From contig NZ_QOHK01000012.1 in assembly GCF_003319175.1 (NCBI RefSeq), forward strand, positions 1 to 64,000: a stretch of 64,000 nt of DNA. Direction: 5' to 3'. The translations under genes and the position numbers were made by a program. Numbering within the stretch: position 1 is the stretch's first letter; each line of letters begins with the position of its first letter. Below, one piece after another: positions 12,587-20,016 of the stretch. Origin of the DNA: Blastococcus sp. TF02-8 (lineage in GTDB: Bacteria > Actinomycetota > Actinomycetes > Mycobacteriales > Geodermatophilaceae). The notes under the pieces were generated by a model. It was not told where the DNA came from. It made no database searches and was given only the letters and a program-made list of their open reading frames with translations.

Positions 12587-13369
12587 TCAGCCGGTCGTGA
12601 ACTGCAACCCCGCCCCGCCGGGGGCGGTCAGGCTCAGGTGGTCGCGGGCGATCCGCACGGCGCCGCCCTGCCGGAGCACCTCGAGCACCTGGGCGTCCTG
12701 CTCGGCGGCCTCCGGTGCGCACTCGCCGTCAGCGATGACGTCGGCGGTCACCAGGCGCTCGTCGACCACCTGCCAGGTGCCGTGCACCGGCCGACACCCC
12801 GTCGTCCCCTCGAGGGTGCCGTCCGCCCGGAGGTCGAGCTCCGCGGTCTGCCGCGGCGACGACGACATCGATCCGTCGACCAGCGCGTTGAGCTGCCAGC
12901 GACCCGTCAGGTCGACGTCGACCACCGGCGGGCGCGGGACCAGGCGGACCTCGACCTCCCCGCCACGGATCACCAGCCGCTCGGCCTCGCGTGCCAGCCG
13001 GACGTCGTCGGCGTTGAGAGCGGCCAGGTAGGTCCCCTCGGCCATGGCGACCTCGGGCGTGCAGCCGATGAGCGTGGAGGCCAGGTCCTCGACCACCAGC
13101 CGGTCACCCTCGATCCGGTAGTCCTGCGCTCCGAAGCCGTTGCAGAAGGCGGTTCCGCTCAGCCGGTCGTCCAGGGTGAGCGATCCGTCGACGCCGTCGG
13201 GGATCGGCACGACCTCGCCGTCCCGGCGCAGCTCGGTGACCACCCACTCGCCGCGGACGTCGCCCGGTCCCGGGCCCGGCTCGGGGCGCAGCGGCGCCTG
13301 GCCCGTCACGCCACCTCCGCAACCGGCGACGGCGAGCACCGCCACGAGGAGCAGCGCGATCCGCGTCAT
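12587..13369 (-). CDS. META-domain lipoprotein
   Basis: This 260-residue protein has an N-terminal lipoprotein signal ending at VAGC (Cys17), so it should be anchored on the outside of the membrane. The mature part holds two META (HslJ-like) modules: the first around GEWVVTELRRDG to FCNGFGAQDY (about 40-85), the second from GRWQLNALVDG to GCRPVHGTW (about 155-200). META proteins are often linked to envelope stress or antibiotic tolerance, but no function is proven here. A long palindrome separates it from the PspC operon upstream. Confidence 0.82.
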   Translation of the reverse strand: MTRIALLLVAVLAVAGCGGGVTGQAPLRPEPGPGPGDVRGEWVVTELRRDGEVVPIPDGVDGSLTLDDRLSGTAFCNGFGAQDYRIEGDRLVVEDLASTLIGCTPEVAMAEGTYLAALNADDVRLAREAERLVIRGGEVEVRLVPRPPVVDVDLTGRWQLNALVDGSMSSSPRQTAELDLRADGTLEGTTGCRPVHGTWQVVDERLVTADVIADGECAPEAAEQDAQVLEVLRQGGAVRIARDHLSLTAPGGAGLQFTTG

Positions 13370-13412
13370 GCACCGCAGACGTGCGGCGGCACCGGAGAGT
13401 TCCGGACGGCGA

Positions 13413-13446
13413 CGGGGCCCGGGGAGCGATCGCTCCCCGGGCCCCG
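13413..13446. terminator. Perfect 34-nt palindrome
   Basis: Seventeen-nt arms meet at GCGATCGC and are perfectly self-complementary. The palindrome lies after the minus-strand PspC operon and before the META lipoprotein gene, so it probably terminates the former. Confidence 0.7.
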
Positions 13447-13465
13447 TCCGGCCTCCGCGTCAGGA

Positions 13466-13753
13466 TCAGCTGCGGTGGCGAGCCCTCCGCAGCTCTTGGA
13501 CCAGGAGCGCCAGGCCGGCTCCGATCACCAGGATCCAGATCAGGCCGCCGCCGGTGAGGAAGGCCAGGTCCACGCCGGCCAGCGCCGCGACGGCGAGCAG
13601 GACGAACAGCAGACCGGGCACCAGGGCGACCAGGTCCACGCCGCGCTGCGGAGGGGGCTCGGGCCGGTCCTCGGTGGCGAGGGACTGCACCTCCTGCCAC
13701 TGGCGCTCCTGCCAGCCGGTGGGCGTGGTCGGGAACTCGCTGTAGTCAGCCAC
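13466..13753 (-). CDS. Small membrane protein downstream of PspC
   Basis: This roughly 95-residue protein has a hydrophilic N-terminus (about 1-40), two hydrophobic segments (about 42-60 and 65-85) and a basic tail ending RRARHRS, so it is probably a two-pass inner-membrane protein. The GTG at 13753 has GGAGGTG just upstream and overlaps the end of the PspC gene. Translational coupling suggests a shared role in the envelope. No family is recognised. Confidence 0.75.
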   Translation of the reverse strand: MADYSEFPTTPTGWQERQWQEVQSLATEDRPEPPPQRGVDLVALVPGLLFVLLAVAALAGVDLAFLTGGGLIWILVIGAGLALLVQELRRARHRS

Positions 13754-14678
13754 GGGACACCTCCACCTCGCCGACACCCGTGTGGATGTCGATCTCGAAC
13801 TCGGGGTCCCCGTCGTCGGACCAGGACTCGCGGCCGGTGCCGGGGTACAGCCGCGGCCCGGCGTCGCTCTCGCCGAAGACGTCGATGTCGCCCAGGCCGT
13901 TCATGACCTCGACCCGCACGTCCGCGGAGCGCGGCACGACCACCTCCACGTTGCCCATGCCGTGCTGGACCGTGACCTGCAGCGCATCGCGCAGGCGGTC
14001 GAGCGGCACGTCGGACAGGTCGACGGTGAGGTCACCGACCCCGCCCCGGTACTCGGACCTGACGTCGGCCACCGAGGCCGGGTGGAAGGTGCGGTCGCCG
14101 AAGTCCCCGTGGGGCGGCCACGGTTCGGCGACGGCGACCACCACCGCGACGGACAGGGCCGCGCCCAGCGCGATCAGCCCGCCGCGCGCCCGGCGGCCAC
14201 CGGTGAACGCCGCGGCGACGAGCCCGCCGCCCACCAGCAGCAGTGCCGACGCCAGGACCGTGCGGGCGTCCGGGGACCAGTCGGTGTAGCGGGCGGTCAG
14301 CGCGACGGCGCCGAGCACGATGAGCAGGGCAGCGACCGTGATGCCCGGGACGGGGGAGCGCGGCTCGGCCGGACGGCGAGGGGCGCCTGCCGGCGCGCCG
14401 CTCGCGGGCCCGTCCGGACCGGCGGGCAGGAGCACCCACAGCAGCAGGTAGACGAGGATGCCGGATCCGGCGGCGAGGGTCAGGGCGACGAAGCCGACCC
14501 GCCAGAGCAGGGCGTCGATGCCGGTGTACTCGGCCAGGCCGCCGTTGACACCACCGAGCACCTTGTCGGTGCGGCTGCGACGCAGCTGCGGACGGCCGGG
14601 GACCCCGGGCGGCGGCGGGGGCTGCCAGGCCGGCGGCTCCACCGTGGGCGGTGGGGGAGGAGGGGCTGCGGAGGTCAT
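13746..14678 (-). CDS. PspC-domain membrane protein with LiaF-like C-terminus
   Basis: This 310-residue protein opens with a proline-rich tail, then a PspC module (TDKVLGGVNGGLAEYTGID with a following membrane segment), about three more hydrophobic segments, and a beta-rich C-terminal region of short repeats (EVVVPRSADVRVEV, GLGDIDVFGE) like the LiaF/DUF2154 toast-rack fold. PspC and LiaF proteins report membrane stress to kinases. It diverges from a kinase that carries its own PspC module, which supports a sensing partnership. Confidence 0.85.
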   Translation of the reverse strand: MTSAAPPPPPPTVEPPAWQPPPPPGVPGRPQLRRSRTDKVLGGVNGGLAEYTGIDALLWRVGFVALTLAAGSGILVYLLLWVLLPAGPDGPASGAPAGAPRRPAEPRSPVPGITVAALLIVLGAVALTARYTDWSPDARTVLASALLLVGGGLVAAAFTGGRRARGGLIALGAALSVAVVVAVAEPWPPHGDFGDRTFHPASVADVRSEYRGGVGDLTVDLSDVPLDRLRDALQVTVQHGMGNVEVVVPRSADVRVEVMNGLGDIDVFGESDAGPRLYPGTGRESWSDDGDPEFEIDIHTGVGEVEVSRG

Positions 14679-14802
14679 GGCAGCAAGCGTGCCGACGCCG
14701 GCGCCCCCTGACCATCAGGGAACCCCCGGACCGGACCCTGGTTCCTCTTCCGGGGTGATCACCGGTGTCGGACGGCGTCGTCCCGGTGCGACGATCGACA
14801 CC

Positions 14803-15984
14803 GTGACCACGTCCCTCGCCGCGCCGCCACGCCCGCCGCTGGCGCGACCCCGCTCCGGCCGGGTCGTCTCGGGCGTGGCCGCCGGCGTGGCGGCGCACCT
14901 GCGGCAGGACCCCGTCGTGGTGCGCGTCGCCTTCGCGCTGCTGTCGGTCACCGGGATCGGCGTCGTCGTCTACGGCCTGCTGTGGCTGACCATGCCGGTG
15001 GCAGCCCCGGGGGAGGACCCCTCTCCCGCTGCCGCCGCATGGCGCCCGGCGGGGCCCGCGCAGTGGATCGCCACGGCGGTCCTCGGACTGGTCGCCGTCT
15101 CGTTGCTCGGCGAGCTCACGAAGTGGACCAGCAGCGACGTCGTCCTGCCACTGCTGCTCGTCGGCGCCGGCCTCGCCGTCATCTGGCGTCAGCTGGACAC
15201 CGACCGCACCCTCGCCGTGCGCGGCGCCCGCTGGGCGCTCGCCGGAGGGGTCGCGCTCGCCGGTGGCGGCCTGTTCATCCTGCTGGCCACCACCGGCCAG
15301 CTGGCCAATGCGCGCAACGGCTTCGCCGCGACCCTGGTGATCCTCACCGGGATCGTGCTGGCGACCGCCCCGCTGTGGCGGCGGCTGCTCGACTCACGCG
15401 CCGAGGAGCGCGCGGCGCGCATCCGGTCGGAGGAGCGGGCCGCGGTCGCGGCGCACCTGCACGACTCGGTGCTGCAGACGCTCGCGCTCATCCAGCGCAA
15501 TGCCGACGAGCCGCAGGCGGTGAGCCGGCTGGCCCGCAGCCAGGAGCGCGAGCTGCGGGCGTGGCTCTACGACCCGGCCGCCGTGCGCGAGGGCGGTACC
15601 TGGGCGGGGCTCGTGGCGGGGATGGTCGCGGAGGTCGAGGGCGACCACGCGTTCACCGTCGATCCGGTGGTCGTCGGCGACGCACCGGTCGACGACGCCC
15701 TGGCCGCCCTCGGCGCGGCCACCCGCGAAGCACTGGTCAACGCGGCCAAGCACTCCGGCGCCGACTCCGCCGACCTCTACACCGAGGTCACGGCCCAGCA
15801 GGTGTCGGTCTTCGTCCGTGACCGGGGGAAGGGCTTCGACCCCGAGACGGTGCCCGACGACCGCCGGGGGCTGCGGGACTCCGTGCACGGCCGGCTGACC
15901 CGGTTCGGTGGCACGGCCACGGTGCGCTCGGCGGCGGGCGAGGGCACCGAGGTGGAGCTGACCCTGCCGAGGAGTTCCTCATGA
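14803..15984 (+). CDS. PspC-fused sensor histidine kinase
   Basis: This 393-residue kinase begins with a PspC module (RSGRVVSGVAAGVAAHL) and the associated membrane segment, then about four hydrophobic segments to residue 190, then a HisKA_3-type dimerisation helix with phosphoacceptor His220 in AAHLHDSVLQT. The ATPase domain has the N box at Asn313 and DRGKGF at 340-345. The GTG follows GACGAT (14790-14795) by 7 nt, a -10-like box without Shine-Dalgarno. It overlaps the response regulator (ATGA). The neighbouring divergent PspC protein is a probable ligand or co-sensor. Confidence 0.9.
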   Translation: MTTSLAAPPRPPLARPRSGRVVSGVAAGVAAHLRQDPVVVRVAFALLSVTGIGVVVYGLLWLTMPVAAPGEDPSPAAAAWRPAGPAQWIATAVLGLVAVSLLGELTKWTSSDVVLPLLLVGAGLAVIWRQLDTDRTLAVRGARWALAGGVALAGGGLFILLATTGQLANARNGFAATLVILTGIVLATAPLWRRLLDSRAEERAARIRSEERAAVAAHLHDSVLQTLALIQRNADEPQAVSRLARSQERELRAWLYDPAAVREGGTWAGLVAGMVAEVEGDHAFTVDPVVVGDAPVDDALAALGAATREALVNAAKHSGADSADLYTEVTAQQVSVFVRDRGKGFDPETVPDDRRGLRDSVHGRLTRFGGTATVRSAAGEGTEVELTLPRSSS

Positions 15985-16634
15985 GCCCGCGGGTGTTCCT
16001 GGTCGACGACCACGCGATGGTGCGGGCGGGGGTGCGCGCCGAGCTGGGCGACGCCGTCGACGTCGTCGGGGAGGCCGCCGACGTCCCGTCCGCGGTCGAG
16101 GGCATCCGCGCCACGCGGCCCGACGTCGTGCTGCTCGACGTGCACCTGCCCGGCGGCGACGGCCGGACCGTGCTGGAGACGCTGCGCGGCGAGCTGCCCG
16201 ACGTCCGCTGGCTGGCGCTGTCGGTCTCCGACGCGGCCGAGGACGTCATCGCCGTCATCCGCGCCGGCGCCCGCGGCTACGTGACCAAGACGATCTCCGG
16301 CCCGGATCTGCTCGACGCCGTGCACCGGGTGGCCGAGGGCGACGTCGTCTTCAGCCCGCGCCTGGCCGGGTTCGTGCTCGACGCGTTCTCCGCCGGTGCC
16401 GGCACGCCCGTGCCCGCCGAGGAGTCGGTCGACCCGGGCCTGGACCTGCTCAGCGCCCGCGAGCGGGAGGTGATGCAGCTGCTGGCCCGCGGCTACACCT
16501 ACCGGGAGATCGGCTCGCGGCTGTTCATCTCGGTCAAGACGGTGGAGTCGCACGCCTCGAACGTGCTCCGCAAGCTGCAGCTGTCCAACCGCAACGAGCT
16601 CACCCGGTGGGCGGCCACCAACCGGCTGCTCTGA
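15981..16634 (+). CDS. LuxR-type response regulator of the PspC kinase
   Basis: This 217-residue regulator has an intact receiver (acidic pair DD at 9-10, phosphoacceptor Asp53 in LLDVHLPG, Lys in GYVTKTI) and a C-terminal LuxR DNA-binding domain starting at LLSAREREVMQLL with the recognition helix near SVKTVESHASNV. It overlaps the kinase gene by 4 nt, so the two form a cognate pair. The stop codon abuts the stop of the convergent TfoX-like gene with no base between. Confidence 0.93.
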   Translation: MSPRVFLVDDHAMVRAGVRAELGDAVDVVGEAADVPSAVEGIRATRPDVVLLDVHLPGGDGRTVLETLRGELPDVRWLALSVSDAAEDVIAVIRAGARGYVTKTISGPDLLDAVHRVAEGDVVFSPRLAGFVLDAFSAGAGTPVPAEESVDPGLDLLSAREREVMQLLARGYTYREIGSRLFISVKTVESHASNVLRKLQLSNRNELTRWAATNRLL

Positions 16635-16931
16635 TCAGCCGGCGACGAACGCCCGGGCCTCCTCGACCAGCGGCACCGGGTCCCCGGAGCCGGTGAGCAC
16701 CACCCAGCCGTTCATCGGCCGCCCCTCCATCGGCTCGAACCGGGCGCCCTCGCCCGCCTCGACCAGCGCGGTCAGCCGGGGCGGCGGCAGCTTCAGCACC
16801 AGCTGCCCGTGCCACCGGATCGCGAAGAAGCGCCGCCCCGTGCGCAGCCCCTGCGAGCCGAACATGTGGCCGCGCGTGACGTCCGCGTCGGCGAACCGCT
16901 CGACCAGGTCCTCCCAGCGGTCGTCGTCCAT
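16635..16931 (-). CDS. TfoX N-terminal-domain-like protein
   Basis: This 98-residue protein resembles the TfoX/Sxy N-terminal domain: it has a GHMFGSQGLRTGRRFFAI segment in the place of the typical M-F-G-x-x-G-L-y motif and a short C-terminal helix (VEEARAFV). Such stand-alone proteins are common in actinobacteria, and a link to competence is not established. It lies 13 nt after the stop of the PIG-L gene's neighbour region and is read separately from the sigma-factor operon upstream. Confidence 0.75.
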   Translation of the reverse strand: MDDDRWEDLVERFADADVTRGHMFGSQGLRTGRRFFAIRWHGQLVLKLPPPRLTALVEAGEGARFEPMEGRPMNGWVVLTGSGDPVPLVEEARAFVAG

Positions 16932-16944
16932 GCCGCGCAGCAGA

Positions 16945-17679
16945 TCACCCGGTGTGCACCACGTGGAAGGCCTCCGCGTACCGGCCGCCGGGCAGGCCGA
17001 ACCGCTGCGCGGTCTGCCCCATCCAGGCGCGCACGAACTCGTCGAGGTCGGCCATGTGGCTCACCTGCGTGACGTGCCGGCGCAGCGCCGCCATCTTCTG
17101 ATCGACGACGTCGGTGACGTCGACGGCGTGGTCGGCGCGCGGGCTGGCGCCCAGCCACACCTCCGAGACCGTCCAGGCCTCCAGGCCCTCGTCGGCCAGC
17201 AGCTCGGGGAAGGCGAACGGGTTGCGCGCGTCGGGGTAGACCGCGCGCAGCGTCGACTCGCCCACGGTCATGTGGTCGGGGTGGCTGGCGCCGATCCGCT
17301 CCCAGAAGCGCTCCGGCGAGCTGGTCAGCACCCGCTGCGGGCGCACCTGCCGGATGACCCGGCTGATGTCACGGCGCAGGTCCAGCGTCAGCTCCAGCCG
17401 GCCGTCGGGGTAGCCGAGGAAGCGGACGTCGGTGACCCCGACCTCCGCCGCGGCGGCCCGCTGCTCGGCCTGCCGCAGCGGGCCCATCTGCTCGCGGGGG
17501 GTGTCGTCGAAGCCGCCCGCGTCGCCGTCGGTGACGATCAGGTAGGTCACCTCGGTGCCGGCCGCCGTCCAGGTCGCGACGGTGCCCGCGCTGCCGAAGT
17601 CGACGTCGTCGGGGTGGGCCAGCACGCACAGGACGCGCTCGACGTGCTCGGCGGGGTGCTGCGGGAGGGGTCCGGTCAC
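16945..17679 (-). CDS. PIG-L family N-acetylglucosaminyl deacetylase
   Basis: This 244-residue zinc hydrolase has the family motif AHPDDVDFGSAG at 21-32 and SHPDHM at 132-137, which supply zinc ligands and the catalytic base. The family includes MshB and Mca of mycothiol metabolism, which deacetylate GlcN-Ins conjugates; this protein's substrate is not clear, and mycothiol-conjugate amidase is one option. Its GTG overlaps the sigma factor stop by 4 nt, placing it last in a three-gene operon with an AhpD-like protein. Confidence 0.87.
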   Translation of the reverse strand: MTGPLPQHPAEHVERVLCVLAHPDDVDFGSAGTVATWTAAGTEVTYLIVTDGDAGGFDDTPREQMGPLRQAEQRAAAAEVGVTDVRFLGYPDGRLELTLDLRRDISRVIRQVRPQRVLTSSPERFWERIGASHPDHMTVGESTLRAVYPDARNPFAFPELLADEGLEAWTVSEVWLGASPRADHAVDVTDVVDQKMAALRRHVTQVSHMADLDEFVRAWMGQTAQRFGLPGGRYAEAFHVVHTG

Positions 17680-18578
17680 CCGCGCGAGCCTATGCCCGCC
17701 AGTTTGTCGGGGTTGCGGACCAGCAGGATCTGCTCGACCCGGCCGCCGACGACGACGAGCGACATGGCCAGCATCGGCTCCCCGTCGGTCCATGCCACGA
17801 TGCCCGGGTCGCCGTTGACCTCGGCCACCTCGATGCGCAGACCGGGCAGGGCCATCCCCTGCGCGGCCACACCGAGCGCGAACCGGGCGACCTTGTCGGC
17901 GCCGGTGATCGGCCGCAGCGCCGCCTTCGCCTTGCCCCCGCCGTCGCTGACCAGGACGACGTCGGGGGAGAGGGCGGCCAGGAGGGCTTCGAGGTCCCCG
18001 CCCGCGCACGCGGCGACGAAGCGCTCGGTGACCTCCTGCTGTGTGCGCTGGTCGGTGTCGAACCGGGGACGTCGGGCCTGCACGTGCTCCCGCGCCCGGT
18101 GGGCCATCTGCCGGACGGCGGGCTCCGTGCGGCCGAGCGCGGCCGCCACCTCCGCCACGGACATGCCGAAGACCTCGCGCAGCACGAAGACCGCACGCTC
18201 GGCGGGGGAGAGGGTCTCCAGCACGACCAGCATCGCCAGCGACACCCGCTCGCCGGTCTCCGCCGCCTCGGAGGGGTCGGCCGGGCCGGGGGCGGCGGCG
18301 ACGGTGCCGGCACCGGTGAGGATCGGCTCCGGCAGCCACGGGCCCACGTAGGTCTCCCGCCGCGCCCGGGCCGAGCCCAGCCGGTCCAGCGCGAGCCGCG
18401 AGGTGATCTGCACGAGGTAGGCGCGGGGTTCGGCGACGTCCCGACGATCGGCGGCCGACCAGCGCAGCCAGGTGTCCTGGACGACGTCCTCGGCATCGGC
18501 CACGCTGCCCAGCATCTGGTAGGCCACCGAGAACAGCAGCCCGCGGTGTCGGTCGAACGGGTCGGGGCCCTCGCTCAC
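17676..18578 (-). CDS. sigJ: ECF41-type RNA polymerase sigma factor (SigJ-like)
   Basis: This 300-residue sigma factor has region 2 (about 8-75), region 4 (about 120-168, with PAERAVFVLREVFGMS) and a fused SnoaL-like domain (about 180-300). It carries the three ECF41 marks: WLPEP at 81-85 in the linker, DGGGK at 212-216 and NPDKL at 289-293. In ECF41 factors the C-terminal domain controls activity in place of an anti-sigma factor. It overlaps the AhpD-like gene upstream and the PIG-L gene downstream by 4 nt each. ECF41 genes usually sit beside such oxidoreductase-like genes. Confidence 0.94.
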   Translation of the reverse strand: MSEGPDPFDRHRGLLFSVAYQMLGSVADAEDVVQDTWLRWSAADRRDVAEPRAYLVQITSRLALDRLGSARARRETYVGPWLPEPILTGAGTVAAAPGPADPSEAAETGERVSLAMLVVLETLSPAERAVFVLREVFGMSVAEVAAALGRTEPAVRQMAHRAREHVQARRPRFDTDQRTQQEVTERFVAACAGGDLEALLAALSPDVVLVSDGGGKAKAALRPITGADKVARFALGVAAQGMALPGLRIEVAEVNGDPGIVAWTDGEPMLAMSLVVVGGRVEQILLVRNPDKLAGIGSRG

Positions 18579-19123
18579 GCCGGGATCTCGCAGCGGTCCC
18601 GGAACCCCTGGCTGGTCAGGCCCAGGGCGCTGTTGAAACGCGACCGCGAGTTCTCCACGGAGATCATCATCGTCAGCTCGACCAGCTCCGCGTCGTCCAG
18701 GTGCAGCCGGAGACGGGCGACCATCTCGTCGGTCACCTGCAGGGGCGTCGCCGTCATCGCCTCGGCGTAGGCCATGACCTGCCGCTCGAGGTCGGAGTAG
18801 ACGTCGCTGTCGCGCCAGCGGGGGACGTCGCGCAGCTTGGCCGGGTCCACCCCACGCTCCGCGGACTCCCAGTAGCCGAAGTCCATGCACCACGAGCAGC
18901 CGATGGTGGCCGCGGAGCTCATGACGGCCAGCGCCTTGAGCGTGGGGTCCAGGCGGTCCCACCGGGCCAGGGACAGTTCGTGGCGCAGGTACGTGCGCAG
19001 CACCTGGCCGTTGTGCGCGAGGGCGGCGCCGGGGTCCAGGACCGCCCCGAAGCGGCGGCGGGAGTACCACTCGGTCAGCCGGACGGTCAGCGTGCGGGGC
19101 GGGTCGAGCGGGATGCGGGTCAT
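18575..19123 (-). CDS. Carboxymuconolactone decarboxylase / AhpD-like protein
   Basis: This 182-residue protein contains the AhpD-type CSWC motif (Cys76 and Cys79) followed by MDFG, in an all-helical context (LKALAVMSSAATIG before it). The family includes alkylhydroperoxidases and decarboxylases. The His that usually follows the CxxC is not evident, so enzymatic activity is uncertain. It starts the operon with sigJ and the PIG-L gene, and is the usual target-type partner of ECF41 factors. No obvious promoter was identified between it and the divergent gene at 19232. Confidence 0.9.
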   Translation of the reverse strand: MTRIPLDPPRTLTVRLTEWYSRRRFGAVLDPGAALAHNGQVLRTYLRHELSLARWDRLDPTLKALAVMSSAATIGCSWCMDFGYWESAERGVDPAKLRDVPRWRDSDVYSDLERQVMAYAEAMTATPLQVTDEMVARLRLHLDDAELVELTMMISVENSRSRFNSALGLTSQGFRDRCEIPA

Positions 19124-19219
19124 CGTCGGTTCCTCTCTGCGGTGCGGATGCGCATGGAGACGACGCAGCGGCCCGGGACGTGACACGGGGGTGGGGACGG
19201 CGGGCCCGCGGCACTGCCG

Positions 19220-19225
19220 CAGACT
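19220..19225 (+). promoter_or_regulatory. Candidate -10 box (CAGACT) of the gene at 19232
   Basis: CAGACT ends 6 nt before the GTG; the same hexamer precedes the chorismate mutase leader peptide and the YihY gene at similar distance. Confidence 0.45.
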
Positions 19226-19231
19226 CCTCTC

Positions 19232-19525
19232 GTGCCCTCGTTCACCCTCTCGCTCGCGCTGCGCTCCTCCGCTCCGCTGGACGACGACGCCGTCGACCGC
19301 ATCCGTGCCGCCGTACGCCCCGACGACCCGGAGCTCCGGGTGTGGCGGGAGCCGGACCGGGCGGTGCTGCACGTGGCGACCGAGTGCACGGCCGTGACCC
19401 TCGACGCCGCACTCGACCTGGGCATGGACCTCGCCGACGAGGTCGACGAGGCCTGTCCGGGGCGGGTGTTCGAGGTCGCCGCGATGGGCGACGAGGACTC
19501 CCAGGTCTGGCGCAGCGGCCCCTAG
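19232..19525 (+). CDS. Small hypothetical protein
   Basis: This 97-residue protein has an alternating strand-helix pattern (FTLSLALRSS, then DAVDRIRAAV, RVWREPDRAVLHVATE, LDLGMDLADEVDEA) suggestive of a small alpha-beta fold. No signal peptide, membrane segment or known motif is present. Its stop is one base from the stop of the convergent chorismate mutase gene. It diverges from the AhpD-sigJ operon but nothing ties it functionally to that operon. Confidence 0.65.
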   Translation: MPSFTLSLALRSSAPLDDDAVDRIRAAVRPDDPELRVWREPDRAVLHVATECTAVTLDAALDLGMDLADEVDEACPGRVFEVAAMGDEDSQVWRSGP

Positions 19526-19526
19526 C

Positions 19527-19802
19527 TCACAGCGCCCCGCGGCCCTGGCGGAGCAGCAGCATCCCCAGTGCCGCCCCGTCGGCACCCAGCGCCTCGCGGA
19601 AGCGGGCGAGCACCTGCTGCTCGCGGGCGAGGTTGAGCCGGGTGCCCCCGGTGGACCGGCGGAGCTCGCCGATCTCGTGGGAGACGGCCAGCCGGCGACG
19701 GACGAGCTCGATGATCTCGGCGTCGCAGGCGTCGATCCGGTCGCGCAGCTCGGCGATGCGGTCGGTGGCGGAGCCGGTGACGGCGACGGGCGCGGTGCTC
19801 AT
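19527..19802 (-). CDS. Chorismate mutase (AroQ type)
   Basis: This 91-residue all-helical protein matches monofunctional AroQ-type chorismate mutases, which convert chorismate to prephenate, the branch point to Phe and Tyr. The first helix reads LRDRIDACDAEIIELVRRR, with the catalytic Arg pair and the following HEIGELRR segment. The C-terminus lacks the usual second active-site helix of larger forms, as in other small actinobacterial enzymes that work with a DAHP synthase partner. The ATG is preceded by GGAGG, and upstream lies a leader peptide rich in aromatic codons with a terminator, implying attenuation by Phe/Tyr supply. Confidence 0.9.
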   Translation of the reverse strand: MSTAPVAVTGSATDRIAELRDRIDACDAEIIELVRRRLAVSHEIGELRRSTGGTRLNLAREQQVLARFREALGADGAALGMLLLRQGRGAL

Positions 19803-19839
19803 GAGGAGTCCTCCGAGGTGGGAGGCCCGGGACCCCTGG

Positions 19840-19875
19840 AACGAGAAACGCCCCGGGCTCTCGGGCCCGGGGCGT
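19840..19875 (-). terminator. Attenuator terminator upstream of chorismate mutase
   Basis: Read on the minus strand, ACGCCCCGGGC (19875-19865) and GCCCGGGGCGT (19858-19848) form a perfect 11-bp stem with a six-base loop, followed by TTCTCGTT. It lies between the leader peptide stop and the structural gene start and would block transcription when formed. Confidence 0.8.
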
Positions 19876-19891
19876 CTGTTGCGGCGTGTGC

Positions 19892-19954
19892 TCAGCCAGC
19901 GGTGACGGACACCGGATCCCGGTGGCCGTAGAAAAACCTGACGGTGGCGAGCAC
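19892..19954 (-). CDS. Phe/Tyr leader peptide of chorismate mutase (20 residues)
   Basis: GTG at 19954 to TGA at 19892-19894 encodes MLATVRFFYGHRDPVSVTAG. The Phe-Phe-Tyr run at residues 7-9 is the hallmark of an aromatic attenuator: a ribosome stalled there for lack of charged tRNA would stop the downstream terminator from forming. There is no Shine-Dalgarno sequence, but CAGACT ends 7 nt upstream, so the mRNA may begin on the GTG. A small hairpin (ACCGG...CCGGT) follows the aromatic codons and may pause polymerase. Function is inferred from layout. Confidence 0.72.
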   Translation of the reverse strand: MLATVRFFYGHRDPVSVTAG

Positions 19955-19961
19955 GGGTCGG

Positions 19962-19991
19962 AGTCTGCCACAGGGCCTCCGGAACCGTCAC
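19962..19991 (-). promoter_or_regulatory. Candidate promoter of the chorismate mutase leader
   Basis: On the minus strand GTGACG (19991-19986), an 18-nt spacer and CAGACT (19967-19962) lie just before the leader GTG. Confidence 0.5.
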
Positions 19992-20001
19992 CCGTCCGGC
20001 C

Positions 20002-20007
20002 TACAGT
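20002..20007 (+). promoter_or_regulatory. Candidate -10 box (TACAGT) of pcrA
   Basis: TACAGT ends 9 nt before the ATG and no ribosome-binding site lies between, again fitting a leaderless transcript. It is back to back with the leader promoter on the other strand. Confidence 0.5.
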
Positions 20008-20016
20008 GGCTTCGTC

